A stretch of DNA of 64,000 nt from Aquila chrysaetos chrysaetos. Its lineage: Eukaryota > Chordata > Aves > Accipitriformes > Accipitridae. The position numbers and the translations under genes were made by a program. Location of the stretch: positions 15,154,501-15,218,500 of the forward strand of contig NC_044014.1 in NCBI RefSeq assembly GCF_900496995.4, given 5' to 3'. Position 1 is the stretch's first letter. Every line of letters starts with the position of its first letter. Positions 36,700-48,921 of the stretch are shown piece after piece. The notes beneath the pieces were generated by a model. That model searched no databases. It was not told where the DNA came from and was given only the letters and a program-made list of their open reading frames with translations.

Positions 36700-37860
36700 G
36701 GCTGGGGGGGGGGGGGGAAAGGCGTCCGGGGGGGGGCCCGACCTAGCCCGGTCTCATGGCCGGCCGGGGGGACGCAGCCCCCCGACGGCAACAATGCGAT
36801 GGAGCCGGGGGTCCCGGGGCAGAGGGACGGCTGTCCGAGCCGCCCGCGGAGCGCCTTCCCCCGGCGCGGCTTCCCCCTCCGGCCCCGCCGGGAAGGGGCG
36901 AGGCGGCGGCGGGCAGCCGGGAGGAGCCGGCCGAAGCGTACGGTTCCGGGAGAGCCGAGTCAGCTCTCAGCCATTTTGAGCTGCCCTGCTGGAGAACGGA
37001 GACCGGAGGCGCATTAAAAATAAGATAATAAAAAAAAAAAAAAAAATCTATTTTTAAAAAAAAATTAAATAGTCACCGGAACAAAACCGCTCCCGCTGCC
37101 TCCCCCGCCCGCCCGGCGGGGCTCTGCGGAGGGCCTGCGGCTGCGGGGCCGGCCGAGCCTGAGCCTGAGCCGAGCCTGAGCCGTCCCGTCCCGGCGGGGC
37201 CGCTCAGCAGAGCCCCCCGCGCCTGCCCCCGCCGCCGCCGCCTCCAGCCATCTTGGGCTCGCCCTGGGCGCCGACCGCCCGCCCGCCGGAGCCCCACGCC
37301 CCGGCCTTCCTCCCGCCGCCCCCGGGGAGGCGGCCGCGGCCCGGGGAGGGGGGGGGACGAGGAGCGCGGGGGGGGGGGTGGGGGGCGCGGATCCCCGCAG
37401 CGGATCTCCTCGGGGAGGGGAGAAGGGGGGGGTGGGGGCGGCGCCTCGGAGGCGGCCGGGCTCAGCCCCGGCGCGGGGGGCCGGGGCGGCGGCGGGGGGC
37501 GGGCGGGGCGGCCATGGGGGCGGTGGCCGCGGGGGATATATCGACCGGGGAGAAGGGAGGGAGGGGGCGGGCGCGGCGCGCCCCGCCCCGGCGACGCCGA
37601 GGGGCCGCCCCGCTCGGGAGCCGGTCGGGGTGGGGGGAGCGGAGCGGAGCGGAGCGGAGGCGCCGGAGCCGGAGCCGGAGCCGGTGGATCCCGCCGGGCG
37701 CTGCCGCTGCCGCCGCCGCCGCCGCCTCGGAGCTGCGCGGCGCTGCGCTGCGGCGGGACCGGCCCCGCCCCGCCCGCGGGCCCGCCCACCGCGCGTCACG
37801 GGGGACCGCCCCCGTCCCGCCCCGCCTCGAGGCGGTGCCGCCTTAAAAGGGTGAGGGCTA
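36700..37860. promoter_or_regulatory. TRIM8: CpG island, presumed TRIM8 promoter region
   Basis: Extremely GC-rich and dense in CpG, with many GGCGGG/CCCGCC SP1-type boxes and G runs (36704-36717, 36728-36736, 37340-37440). A palindromic TATA-like GATATATC lies at 37536-37543, and CCTTAAAAGG sits at the right edge near 37841-37850. Together with a second GC-rich block over exon 1 it brackets the TRIM8 5' end. The TATA-like boxes could serve either strand, so the island may be bidirectional. Long frames in it (up to 343 codons, Pro/Ala/Arg-rich) are compositional artefacts. Confidence 0.65.
37636..37685. repeat. GGAGC and CCGGAG short tandem repeats in the CpG island
   Basis: Four perfect GGAGC units then GGAGG at 37636-37660, followed by about four CCGGAG units at 37663-37685. 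This is slippage-type repetition in the presumed promoter. Confidence 0.75.
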
Positions 37861-40800
37861 GCTGTGGGGCCCACCGTGGTGCTCGGCGCTGCGCAGCCCT
37901 CGGCAGGCGCGATGGCCGTCCCTGCGGCTGTAGCCCAGCCTCCGAGGAGCCCAGGCTTGTCCCCAGCTCGGACGTCTCTGCTGGCCACTGCATCAGCGGT
38001 AGGGCCACCCTGCCTGGCCACCAGCATCCGTACGCGGCCAGGAGCCAGGGTTGCTCGGGGTGCCGGTCCATAAAAAGGGACTGATCGCCCTGGCACCAGC
38101 TCACATCTGGGCCACAGCTGGCCCTGGGTACCAGAAATGTCCTCTGGAGCCTCCTACGCCCCCTCGGCTCCCCTCTGGATGTTACTTTGCACAGGACCAT
38201 TTCAGGTGCGTTTCCTCCCCATGCAGAGCAACAGCCGTTTGTCCCGCGGGGTCTTTCCAAAACTGGCAGCCCCAGCACCTCCCACCAGAGCCCCGGGGCA
38301 CAGAGGTGTCTCTGTTAACGGCTCTCCCAACAAATGTTTCCGCAGCTGTTTTGCCTGACGCTGTATATCCAACCCCCGCCAAATGTGCTGGGTCACTGGG
38401 AATAAAGCACGTTGCTGGTGTAAATCCATTTCCCACTGGCAAGGGGGGTCACAAATGGCTTCAAAATGGAGTATTTAGACCAAAAAATGCTCAGGGTGTA
38501 CAGTCAGGTTTGTGGTGGAGTGACAAGGGAGCAAAGGCTCAGACGGTGGCTTCAGGATCTGGGACCCACCTTGCCCCTGGGTGACGCTTGCTGACGTTTT
38601 CCTCCAGGAGGGATTTAGCAGCAATTGCCTGATCACAGCCTCAAAGCCATGGACCAAACTGTCCGGAGACACCACCCAGTAGCATCTACTAGAGCACCCT
38701 ATAGCCCCGGTGCCATGGGCCACCTGGGGCAGGCAGCTGCATCCTACAGCACACCCAGGGTGGGGGTGATCCAGGTCTTTCCACACTTTCCTTTACAGGA
38801 GTCCCCTGCGCACAAGCAGGTCCTGCCAAGAGACACCCTGAGAAGGAGATGGAGTGATTGGTACCAGCTATCTTTGGGTTGGTTTTGGATTTGGGATCCC
38901 CCATCCCGTTTCCCTGCCTCCTCCTGTCTCCTCTTGCTTCATGCTTCAGTGAGACATCGGGGAACACCTCTACCTGCCATCTGCATTACGCCCAGCACAC
39001 CACAGTCCCAAAGTGCTGCCCCAGGGTAAATAATAACAAATAATAACAGCGTCATACCCCAGCACACCCCATCACGCTGATGGGGCTGCAGCTGGTGTGC
39101 AGTGCCCGGGCTGGCTCAGGACGCCTCGCTCGCCTCTTATTTCTGGGTGAGGCTCCCACAGCCTCTTTGCCACCATAAAACCTATTTCTGGGTCCAGCCG
39201 GCTGATCTCTGCCTGCACAGGAAAGCCCACAGCTGGGCCACGCCAGGAGAGAGGCTCACCCTGTATCACCCCCCAGCCACCCCCCGCCATCCCCGCACAC
39301 CCAGCCCACGGCTCCCCGGGGCTTGAGTGCCAATTCCTGCAACGGGAGCTGTTTGCCATGTAATTCCTCTGCCAGGCCTCGAAGCCCATGGGCTGTACGT
39401 CTCCTCTGGGGTTTTACAAGCCGCCCGGCAGCCAGGACCGGTGGGAGCTGGGCAGGGCGGCAGGGGATGTGTCAGAGCTGCTGTCGGCCAGCCGAGCCCA
39501 CGCCGAGGCAAACCTCTCCTCGAAAAGTCAGCGCAAAACTATTCGTGACTCTCGCTTCTTTATAAAGACAAGCAGTACCAGGCAGCCCCCGGTGACAGCC
39601 ACCGTCCCCACCTCGGGCAGGGCAAGGCCCTTCTGCAGGGGCTGCTCGGGGCCCCCCGTACCCTCCGCTGCGGGTGAGCTGGGGAAGCCGGCTGGTATTT
39701 AGCGGGATTTAAAAGTGGAAGGTGGATGGGATGGGGCTGAGCCAAGCTGAAAGATGCGTCCTGCTTTCGGCTGGGAATCCCGCTGCCCTAGGACCGGCAC
39801 TGGCCCTGCTGACATCACGCTAGCGTCTGGACATCACGCTGCCCAGCCTGGAGAAACCCCCTTGGCAAGGGAAGCCCCAAAGCCAGGCTGGGCATCGCAA
39901 CCCTTCCACAGCCAGCAGGAGCTGCCTCGGAGGGGGCTGTAGGCAGGGACCCCCTGCCCACGCAGCTCCCAAACACCCTCCTGCCAGTGATGGGTGGCTG
40001 GTGGGTACTGGCAGGAGCGAGCTGCAGAAAGCCTGCCCGCACTTTGGGCTCTCTTCCACCAGGATCCAGCCCTCTGTGGGTGCCCCACCCCGCTCCGAGG
40101 GGGCACAGAGGCGGTTTTTAGCTGAGTCCTGGTGTGCATACCTCAGCCTCCCAAGCCTCAGTTTTCCCAGCCAGTGCCGGGCTATCGTTCCCCTCCGCTG
40201 GTGGTCTTGCTTTGGCAGCCCTTAGCCCTGCCCTGGGGAGACCATGGCCCCCACCAGCCTCCCTGGTAAAGTGTCAGCATCCCTGCTGAGGCCCCCGTTA
40301 GCACTAACTGGGCTGCGGGTACCCACCCACAAAGGGCCAGCAGAGCATCGCCCCACACCCTGCAGAGCCCGGACGCTCGGGCACTTGTCACCAGGGTCTG
40401 GCATTGAAGTGGCATCGCCTGGTGCAGAGGGACCTCATCCCTGGGGAGCAGGGGTGTGCCGGCTGGTCCGCAGAGCCGAGGTGCCTTCGTCACTGCGGGC
40501 AGGGGACGAGCGGGGCCGTGCCTGGCAGCTGGCGTCGAGGACCTGCCTCTGCTTTCCCAGGCAGACTCAAGTGATGTTTAACCAGCTCGCAGACGTACAG
40601 AAACTCTGTTTGCTATTTAGGGCTGTGGATCCTGCTGAGCTGATGGGAGAGGGAGGGTGTTCCACAGATTTACAGAGCGGTTGGCTGTTAAAGTGACAGC
40701 TTTACTGCCTGCCACCACCCCATCCCCGGGATGCTCCTGAGGGCTCCAGCACCCAGCCCTGCACCTTCCCCAGAAGCCTTGAGCCCTCTGAAAGTAATAC

Positions 40801-43800
40801 AAAGTGATGTGCTTCTTGGGTCATTTATAACTCAATTAATGAGCCAGAGAGAAGCCATCACTGCCCTTCTGTCCCCATTCCATGTAAGCCCAGTGAGGTG
40901 GCTTAGGGCAATGGAGAAAGCTCCCTCCATCCTGCTCCATGTGATTAATGCGTTGAAGGCTTTCGCAGAAATTTTAAGACTGGGTTTAAGGATTTAAGGA
41001 ACGTGGAGTGTGGCAATAGCCTGGTTTGCAGCACTAAATCTGTCTGCTTGTGGTCATCCCCCGTTCCTGGCTGGGGTGGAGGAGGAAGGAAACAACCCCA
41101 TGGAGGAGGCACGACACAGAGATCCCCACAGCCGGTCACCCCCTGCCCCAGCCCAGGGCACGCCGCCACCATGTACCGCTTGTGCCTGGCCATCCCATGC
41201 ACGTCCTCGCTGTGGTGTCACACTCGTCCATTCCACACTGTCACCTGCCTGCTCTGGCATCCTCGCAGCCCGGTACCTGCTGGGGGAAGATGCACATGTG
41301 TGTGCACGGTGCATCTGCAGGGGAAACCTCCTGTCCTCTACGATTAATAAAAAGGGACCAGGAGCCAGGTGTGCAGCCTGGTCCCCGCAGCACACAAAGC
41401 AGGTTCCCTGCCCCAACCACCCAAGCACTGGGATCCAGCAACACCCACATCCGACACTGGCAGCTGGGAACAGGGCTGGGACGGTGTGCTGGTTGCAGAT
41501 GCTGGTGATGCCCTTGTTGGACCCTTGGGAGAGCTTTGCCCCTGTGCAGTGGATGCGCAACTGGGGCTCCTCTTGGAGCAAAAATGCTGGGCTTTCTCCC
41601 TTCCTCCTCAAGCCTAAAGCATGGGGCAAAGCAGATATTGAGGGCTGGCCAAGGGAGACTGCATGGGGGGGGGGTGATGGAGGGGAGCTCCACTTTGTCC
41701 CGGGGCAAATCCAGGGTGGAACCACCCTATCTGAGGTTGAATGGCCAAGTCCAGGGTTGCACAGCCAGCCGTGGGACAGGGGTGATGCTCCAGGGCTTGC
41801 TGCCTCGGCCAGCCTCAGGGTGCCGATGGGTGCCCGCAAGCACAGCAGTGGGTCCGGCGGCTGTGGGGCTGGAGCATGGGGAGCCGGGCCGAGGGCTGGT
41901 GCGGTTCCCTGCCTGGCGGGGTTTCTTTCTATGCAAATGCCTGGGAGCAGCTGCCCTGCCGGCGTGACTCATTTCCTGCTCTTGTGTCACATTCTGGTCA
42001 GGCCAGTTTGGCAAAGGCTTTCTTCTCTCCCTCCCTGGCTTCTCCTCCTTCTCTCCCCCACCGCCGAGGGCTGGGATGTGCATTCACTCAGCCCCTGGCA
42101 GGATGAGGCAGGATTTTCAGGAAACTGCGTCAAAGCCACAAAACCTCCATATATATATAAAAAAAACCCCAACCAAACAAAAAACCCAGCACAGTTTTCT
42201 TTTTTTCTTTTTTTTGAGCACGAGGGAGACTGGCGGCCAGACGGGCTCCTCCGCTCTTCCCCCCGCTGGGGCGGCTGCTTCCCCCGAGACAGGACGGGAC
42301 CCGGCAGAAGAGCTGTAAAAGTTTGCTGGGCGGCCGAGGGGAAAAAAATGCAGCTCGGTCGGTCTAATTTTACCCTCTGCTGCCAGTCGGAGAGGTGCTG
42401 CTGGAGCCGGGCTGCCAGCGGGCAGCCTTTAACAGAGGATGGATGGTATGAGCATCCGAGGCAGCCACCAGCCCTGGGGTTTGCCCAGCGTTTCTTATTC
42501 CTCGGCACCGCTCCAGGGCAGCCTCACCACTGTGCCCTGAAAAATGTACTGGCTGGGGTTAAAAGTAACTCATTTGTCTTAACGGGGTCAGGAAGGGATG
42601 CTAGCAAATGCTGGCAGACCCCCACATGGTGCATCTCGCACTGCGGGTCACGGCAGGGGAAGGTGATGCTGGGAGCAAATCCCTCTGGTTGCTCCCACAG
42701 CCCTGTCCAGGCTGGTGCTGCCCTAAGCCCAGGCTGTGATGCAGGTAAAGTCACTTTTTGAGGGATTTCCCACCTGGTCTGTGTTGTAGCTGCAAGGCCA
42801 GGATTTACAGCCTCCTGGGCAGCGGTGCAAGCCCTCCTGCCCCGGGGCTCTTGTTTCACCGTGCCTCTGTCCCCTCGCTGGGGTGCGGGGTCCCACACAT
42901 GCACCCCTCGCTGCCTGCAAGTCCAAGGCAGAAAGCAGCATCCCTTTGCCCCAAGCCTGTGGCTACTGGTGGCCCCGTTTCTCCCGCTGCACCAGCCCTT
43001 TGCCCGGTGCATCAAGGTCTGGCACAGCATCCCGCACCGTAGCTGGGCATCTCCCTGGGGGAAAGACGTAGCTCCTTGGTGCTGCCAGCCCAGCAACGAG
43101 CTTTGGGACATGAAGTTGCTGGCCCCAGAGCCGATCATGAGAGACTGAGGGTGGGAGCAGTGTACGATCCCACCGCCTCTGTTCCCATCTGCGGTTTGGT
43201 TCGGCCGCCCTCCCACCAGAAGGCCCCTGTGGTCCCCACCTGGGCCGAGGTGTAACCTTTGCCATCTTCACTCCGGAGCGATTTCTCAGCCTTCCTCTTC
43301 CTTTTCTGCATGCTCCCTGCAATTAAAGCCAGCTACAGCCAAATGACCCAGTGCCACACGCATGCTAAAAAGCCCCCCACCAGGCAGCTACCGAGCTTTC
43401 CTTTGAAGGGCAGAGCATCTGCCGCCGCCGTGCCCCGTGCAACCCTCAAACCCAGAGGCCCCCGAGCCCAGCAGTACCGCTGAGTCCCGGCCTGGCGCAG
43501 CCGGGGAAAACTGAGGCAGGGCGAGGGCAGGGGCTGTCCACGCATCCCCCACTGCCGGGTCTCTCCTTCTTCTCCGAAAGCCTGAAGGACTGTTTGCCCA
43601 GAGCAAAGGGAAGAGCATGAGGGTATCAGTGTAAATTAGGTCAGGAAGTATTGCTAATAAACTGTCACTCCTGGTTGTGTAATGGGAGCAATTATGGGTT
43701 TAGGTCTCATTAAGACACCAGGAAAGAAAACATGGTCTCTCTGGGGGTAGGAGTGTGATGGCAAACAAAAGAGGAGGGTCCTGTTGACAGAAGGATGAAG

Positions 43801-44544
43801 CTGCCTTCACACTGGAGGCGTTTCCGTCCCATCCCAGTGCGTCGGCAGCTTGGGGCTTGGATTGACTCGTGTGCAGGGGGATGCAGGGAGCGGGTTACCT
43901 GCTCTCCCTGTGCTCTGCTCCTTCCCCTGGCCCACCCCAGGGCACCAGGGGCACGAGGCAGGCGGTTTAAGGCCTCTGCAATCCCTGGTCCCTGATCCAC
44001 CCCGCTCAGCTCAGCACTTGGTGCCCACTGTACCTGCACAGCCCTTCCCTGGGGTCCGACCGGGACCTGTGGGCAGCAGGGCTGGTGGTGAGCTGTGCCA
44101 GGAAAGCCTGGGAGAAGTGCCCGAGCTCCTCCTGCCTGCGCAGCCACCGGTGGAACCTCCTCTCCCCAGGGAGCTGCCAGGCTTCCCTTGCTGCCCACCA
44201 TCTGGTGCTCCTGCCCGCACTGCCGGGCAGCGAACGCCTCTCTGCCTGTCCCTCCCTGCTGTTGGGGTGGCCCCAAACCCCCCCGGGCAGGTCCCTCCCG
44301 GGGTCTCCAGAGGGATGCTCAGGCGCTGGTGGAGGTCACCCAGAGTCCAGCCAAAATAAACCCAGGGCTCCCCATGAGCAAAATCCCAGGGCACTGCCAA
44401 ACCTGGGGTGGGGGCACCCGCGCCCCCTCCATGGAGGCTCTTGGAGTCAATCTGGCCCCTGCATGCCACAAAGGAGGGGCTGGGGTGCCCAGCGGCCAGG
44501 GTTAGCCTTTAACCACCCAAAACACGGCATGGAGGGAGAGGAAA

Positions 44545-44830
44545 TTCTTTAGGCATCTATTAACATAAAGAGTCGTACTTTACATTCGGTCCCACTTATG
44601 GCTTATAAATGATTACTGCACCTTTTAATAAATGGTTAATCAAGTGTTAGAGTCCAAACAAGTTGATGGGTTGCTTATTACCACGGTTTATAACCTTTTA
44701 TGAATGCCTTCTGTCGATGTACTTATAAACATCCATACCACGTACTTCTCGTGTCTTGACATGTTGGTCACATCTGTTCAAAGTTTATTAACTCTTGAGC
44801 TGCTCGCTAACGGCAGACCGGGAGGGATCC
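44545..44830. other. AT-rich block with repeated TTATAAA words
   Basis: Within about 285 bp there are many related words: TTAACATAAAGAGT, GGCTTATAAATGATTA, TTAATAAATGGTTAAT, GGTTTATAACCTTTTATG and ACTTATAAAC. The pattern suggests either an old decayed transposable element or a non-coding regulatory element. I do not recognise the family. No coding frame is present. Confidence 0.4.
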
Positions 44831-45084
44831 TGCTATTTATCTGTATTAATCCATGCGGCTCAGAAAGCACATCTGCACGGGAGGTGCTGGCCAAAGGGTG
44901 ATGTGGGCATCCCCCTTCATCTGAAAAAGGTTCAAAGCAAGCAGAATGCTGCCGCATCAGAAATAAGTCGGCAGCAGGGTGTTGCTCTCATGGCTGCAGG
45001 ATTTTTTTTCCCACCAGGACAAACAGCAGAGGGAAGTCGGTGGCAGATTCTTCCTCTCTTGAAGTCATTGAGCTGAGAAAGGAC

Positions 45085-45232
45085 GTCGTCCTGGACCGCT
45101 CGCTTGAATCAAAACCACAAGGTATTGGGCTCAATGTGAGAGGAATTGGGTGAAATTCTCCGGCCTGTGAACACGGGAGGTCAAATGGCATGATTTAATG
45201 AGCTCTTCTGGCCTGGAAATCCACAGAAACAT
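45085..45232 (+). mobile_element. CR1 LINE 3' end fragment
   Basis: The segment with GGGTGAAATTCTCCGGCCTGTG, then GGGAGGTCAAATGGCATGAT, then CTCTTCTGGCCTGGAAATC follows the order and wording of the CR1 3' terminus in sauropsids (gtgaaattct.tggcctgtg...caggaggtca...gat...cttctggcct.aaatc). It is 5'-truncated, as is usual for CR1, and diverged, so the copy is old and inactive. It is the clearest interspersed repeat in the window and supports a bird or reptile origin. Confidence 0.75.
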
Positions 45233-47224
45233 CCTTGGCTGTCGCTGTTCATGCGCAGCCGAAGCCCCCCTCGCGTCATGTTGCAAATAATGAAATAAAA
45301 CTCTCAATAAGCTGAATAATCAGAAAACAATTTTCCAATAAAAGCATCCCCCGAAATCTCCTTTTAAGGCAAGGACTGGGATTCCCACCGCCGAGCGTGT
45401 TCCTGACGCCTCGTGTTATTGTTCGGCTGCCTGTACCGGGGCCGGGCAGGCTGCCACGTTGCCCTACGCCCCCGGGATGCTCCCCGCCGCGCGGCCCTGC
45501 CAGCTCCCCTGCTTCTGAGCCCTTTTTGCCTTTATTTTTCCCCTTTTGCCGGATGCTTTGGATAATTTTCCTGTCCAAAAAACAAGCGGGGATTATGAGG
45601 TGCTGCGGTCCCATGCTCGCTCCAGCGTTTTTAAGAGCCAGAGAAGGGATTTGTGCATTAAGCAGACGGGGATGATCCCAACCCCGGGTGGGAAACTGGG
45701 TCTTCCTGGTTGCCTTGGCCTTGGACACTCCTGGAGGTTTTTCAATATTTAACCATGCTTTCCCCTTTTCTCCCTGCTCCCCAGCTCCTCTGGAGTGAGT
45801 ACCCCCATCTCTGGCAGCAGGAGCATCTCCAGCACAGGGCAGCCTTGCTCGCTGCCCTCCAGCGGGTTATTTGTGGGCAGAGCGTGGAAAGTGTGAGGAA
45901 ACATGAAGGATGGGAAAGGGCATTAAAAATTCTTTTTGCCTTGGAAAAACAAAACCAAACCTGAACTATGCTTTTTTGGAAAGCTGCTGCAGCTATGGCT
46001 TCTGCCTGAAACGCACTTGCAGCCAGGGCATCCCTACTGCAGGCGAGCAGTGGGGGGACCGAGGGGACAGAGCCCACACTGAGGCCGTGCTGCCGTGGCC
46101 CGTCTCATCCGCTGCTTCAATTAGCATGAGCAATGAGGCGTCAGGGCAAGATAAGGCCATTTTTTCTCCAGTGCAAACTCTGCCTGACAGTGGGAACAGT
46201 TGCTCCGAAAGCTGTTTGGAGAAGCTGGAGCTTTTGGGCATGCTGTGGGCTCCTAGACAGGGAGCTGGAGCATGCAGGGGCTTTGCTGCGATGCTTCTCC
46301 CACCCCTGCCAGGTCCCGGTTTCCTGCGCCGGACGGTGAGGCTGTGGCTTGCAGCGGGGTGAAGATGCTTGCTGGCTCCCCGCTGTCCCCGAGGCTCGGC
46401 TGTGGGGCTGGGGTTGCTCGTCCCGTGCCAGGGGGAGGCAGCAGGACCTGGCCCAGCCTAGCTGCTTCGGGCCCCTCTCCAGTTACGGCTTGGCCACGGG
46501 GCCCCCAGGAGTGTGGGGTGTTAATGCGTCAGGTCCTGTGCACTGGGACGTGCTGGGAGTCTTTCCTCCGCACCGAGGTGCTGCTGCGGCCAGCTGTGCC
46601 ATGAATGCCGGCTCGGTGAAAAAGCAAGCCGGAGAGAAATGAGGCAAAAAGAGGGGGAAAAGAAAAATCCAAAGGGACCTGGTATGCTGATCCTCTACGA
46701 GCCCATGTTTCTGGGTGCTGCGTGACACATCCTTGTGGTCCACGTGGGCTGAAGCATGGGGAACCCCTTCCTCCCATGGCTGCACCATCCCAACATGGGC
46801 TGGGGGACGTGTCGTGGGATGTGGGACGTGCCGTGGAAAAGGACATGCTGTGGGGCTGATGCTACGGGAGGGGTTTTGGGTGCCAGGACCATCCCTGGGT
46901 GCCCAAGTCCAGCACAACCAGTGGCCACATTGGCTCTGCCCTGAGCAGGCAGGGAGCACCGTCGGAGCGGGAGCCCCTTGCCATGGGGCTGCCCCCTCAT
47001 CCCACCCTGTGGGGATCCATCTCCCATCCCACCCCGTCTCCCCCTCCTGCCCCGCAGGTGCACCCTCTTCCTCATCGAGGTTCCCAGGCACCGCCGTTCA
47101 CTTTTCAGATGGGAAACAAGCCCCAGCCCTCCCTCCACACTCCAAAAAAAAAAACAACCCAAAAACCAGAGGAGAGAAATAAACAAACAAATCCCTTCCC
47201 TCTCCTGGCTTGGCATCTGCTCGC

Positions 47225-47350
47225 AGTCCTTCCATTATTAATTAGAGAAGCTGCCGGCATTATTAGCAACAAACCGCTCCTAATGAAGTTCAGAGCCGCA
47301 GATCCAGGAGGGGCTCCCAGACACCGCTTTTCAGAAACCTTAATTAAATT
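47225..47350. other. AT-rich island, candidate conserved non-coding element
   Basis: Contains CCATTATTAATTAGAG, GGCATTATTAGCAAC and CCTTAATTAAATTC, a cluster of paired ATTA cores in GC-rich spacer DNA. A second short cluster (ATTTAATTCATTAATTAAAT) lies at about 47598-47620. Function is inference. Confidence 0.28.
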
Positions 47351-48915
47351 CACTGCCCGAAGGTGCTTTCAACTGGGGTGGAGGCAGAATGGTGAGGCTG
47401 CCCGGGCCAGGCATGGCTGTGCCGGTGGTGGGGCTTGGGGTGAAGGGTGCTGGTGGGAGAGGGGCACTCCGCTGTGCTGTAGTCCCCAGGGACACCTGGT
47501 CCTCTCCGGATTTGGGTCTGAACAGAGGGATCAGCTGGGATACGCCATTGCAAAGGGGGTGCTGCCCGGCCACCACAGGGATGGTGAAAGTGGATCATTT
47601 AATTCATTAATTAAATTAACCGAGTGGCCGGTGGGGAGGGTTCCCAGCACTGCGTGAGGAGCAGCATCCCTGGCCGGTCCTGGCTCTGCCGTCCTTGCTG
47701 GGATGTCCTAGCGGGGCAGCCCGGTGCTTCCAAATGCTTCGAGGCCTGGGAAGGCGAGAGGCACGGAGGGTCTCAGGCCAGGAGACCAGCTGCAGGCAGC
47801 CTCTTGTCCCCCGTCCCCATCCGGGTAAATAACCTCGCTGGGGATCCCAGTTGACCAGCAAGTTTTCCTCAAGTGACGTGATTAAACCCGGCCAAGATAT
47901 GGCCACGTTCCCTTCAGCATGGGTTTCTCTGCACCAGTGGTGCTTGGAGATCCTGCTGCTTTGCCTTGGGGCTGGGACAGTTCGTGTCTGGATGTGGCTG
48001 CAGGAGAGCTTCTTTGGGAAAAGATGGTTTTCACCCCAAACTTCAAAAGAAAACAAATCCTTGCAGGAACGCTTTCCGCTGACTGCTCCTTTTTTGATGC
48101 AGGGAGGGATGAGATAACACCCCTGAAGAGCAACTGCAAAACCTGCCCAAAGCTGGATTTTGGCTCCCCCCGCATCCTTTCCCTTCCCTGTCACCCTTCC
48201 TCTGCGCACAGTGATCTCCCTTCCCCCCCCGATATTCCACTCTTCCTCTCTCTGACCTTAAAGGAATTTATTACCGAGGAGTGTAAAAAGATTACTGCAA
48301 AATCGTTCTGCGTTACTGGGAAATCATTGCAACATTAGCTCAGTAATAATTTTTCATAAGTGTTTGCTGTGTCTCTTCTCCAACATATTCGGTCTCCGCA
48401 TGCACATCCACACCCCCGCAAATCCCGCTGAAGCCAAGAGGCACTTGGCAGAGGACGGGAACGTGGACCTGACCCGGCACTCACCCCGGCTCCCTCCTTC
48501 CCGTGCCGGCAGACGAGGTTGCCATCCCTCGGCCGACCGGCCGCGTCCTCGGACCCACGTGCAAGCACTCCCCATCCCAGCTTGTCCTAACGGCATGGAA
48601 AACCCCAGCTGTCAGGGCGCTCGGGCTGCCTTGGCTCCAGGGGTTTCGCCGGCAGATGCTTGTGGAGGATCCTGCACCTGGCAGGGCCTGGGACCGGTTG
48701 TTTTGCTGAGCTTTTTTGGGAAAAGGAAGATCCCCTTCTCTCCCACACTTGCACTCGGGAGGTCTGGGTGACAGACCCTGCTCCCCCAGGGCCAGGGGGA
48801 GAAGGTGCCAATGAGGAGGAGAAGGGGCTGCCGAGGCAGCTGCGGGGCTGAGCAAGAGGCAGGCGGTCCTGCCGAGTCACCCGCAGAGAAGGACACTGAC
48901 AATTCTGCAAATACG

Positions 48916-48921
48916 TTTAAT
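48916..48921 (-). terminator. SUFU: Candidate distal SUFU polyadenylation signal (ATTAAA)
   Basis: ATTAAA on the minus strand, followed 15-25 nt later by the sharp change to GC-rich sequence. The position mirrors that of the TRIM8 polyA signal relative to its composition boundary. Assignment to SUFU assumes no other minus-strand gene lies in between, and none is seen. Confidence 0.48.

Larger units (their letters stand above)
37861..48895. other. Intergenic region between TRIM8 promoter and SUFU 3' end
   Basis: An 11-kb spacer without a recognisable gene. The longest open frame (41010-42761, plus, 583 codons) has no domain and includes translations of simple A-rich and T-rich sequence, so it is treated as chance. 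A CR1 fragment lies at about 45085-45232. AT-rich islands occur near 44545-44830, 45275-45365, 47230-47350 and 47590-47625. The spacer resembles the SUFU-TRIM8 interval of other amniotes in carrying no gene. Confidence 0.55.

Noticed and set aside
37065..38096. 343-codon minus-strand open frame in the CpG island
   Set aside because: Composition is almost only Pro/Ala/Arg/Gly/Ser and follows directly from CCG/GGC-rich DNA; no domain, and it overlaps the presumed promoter.
37861..48895. MIR146B or another microRNA between SUFU and TRIM8
   Set aside because: No sequence matching the mature miR-146 was found, and in mammals that gene lies on the other side of SUFU.
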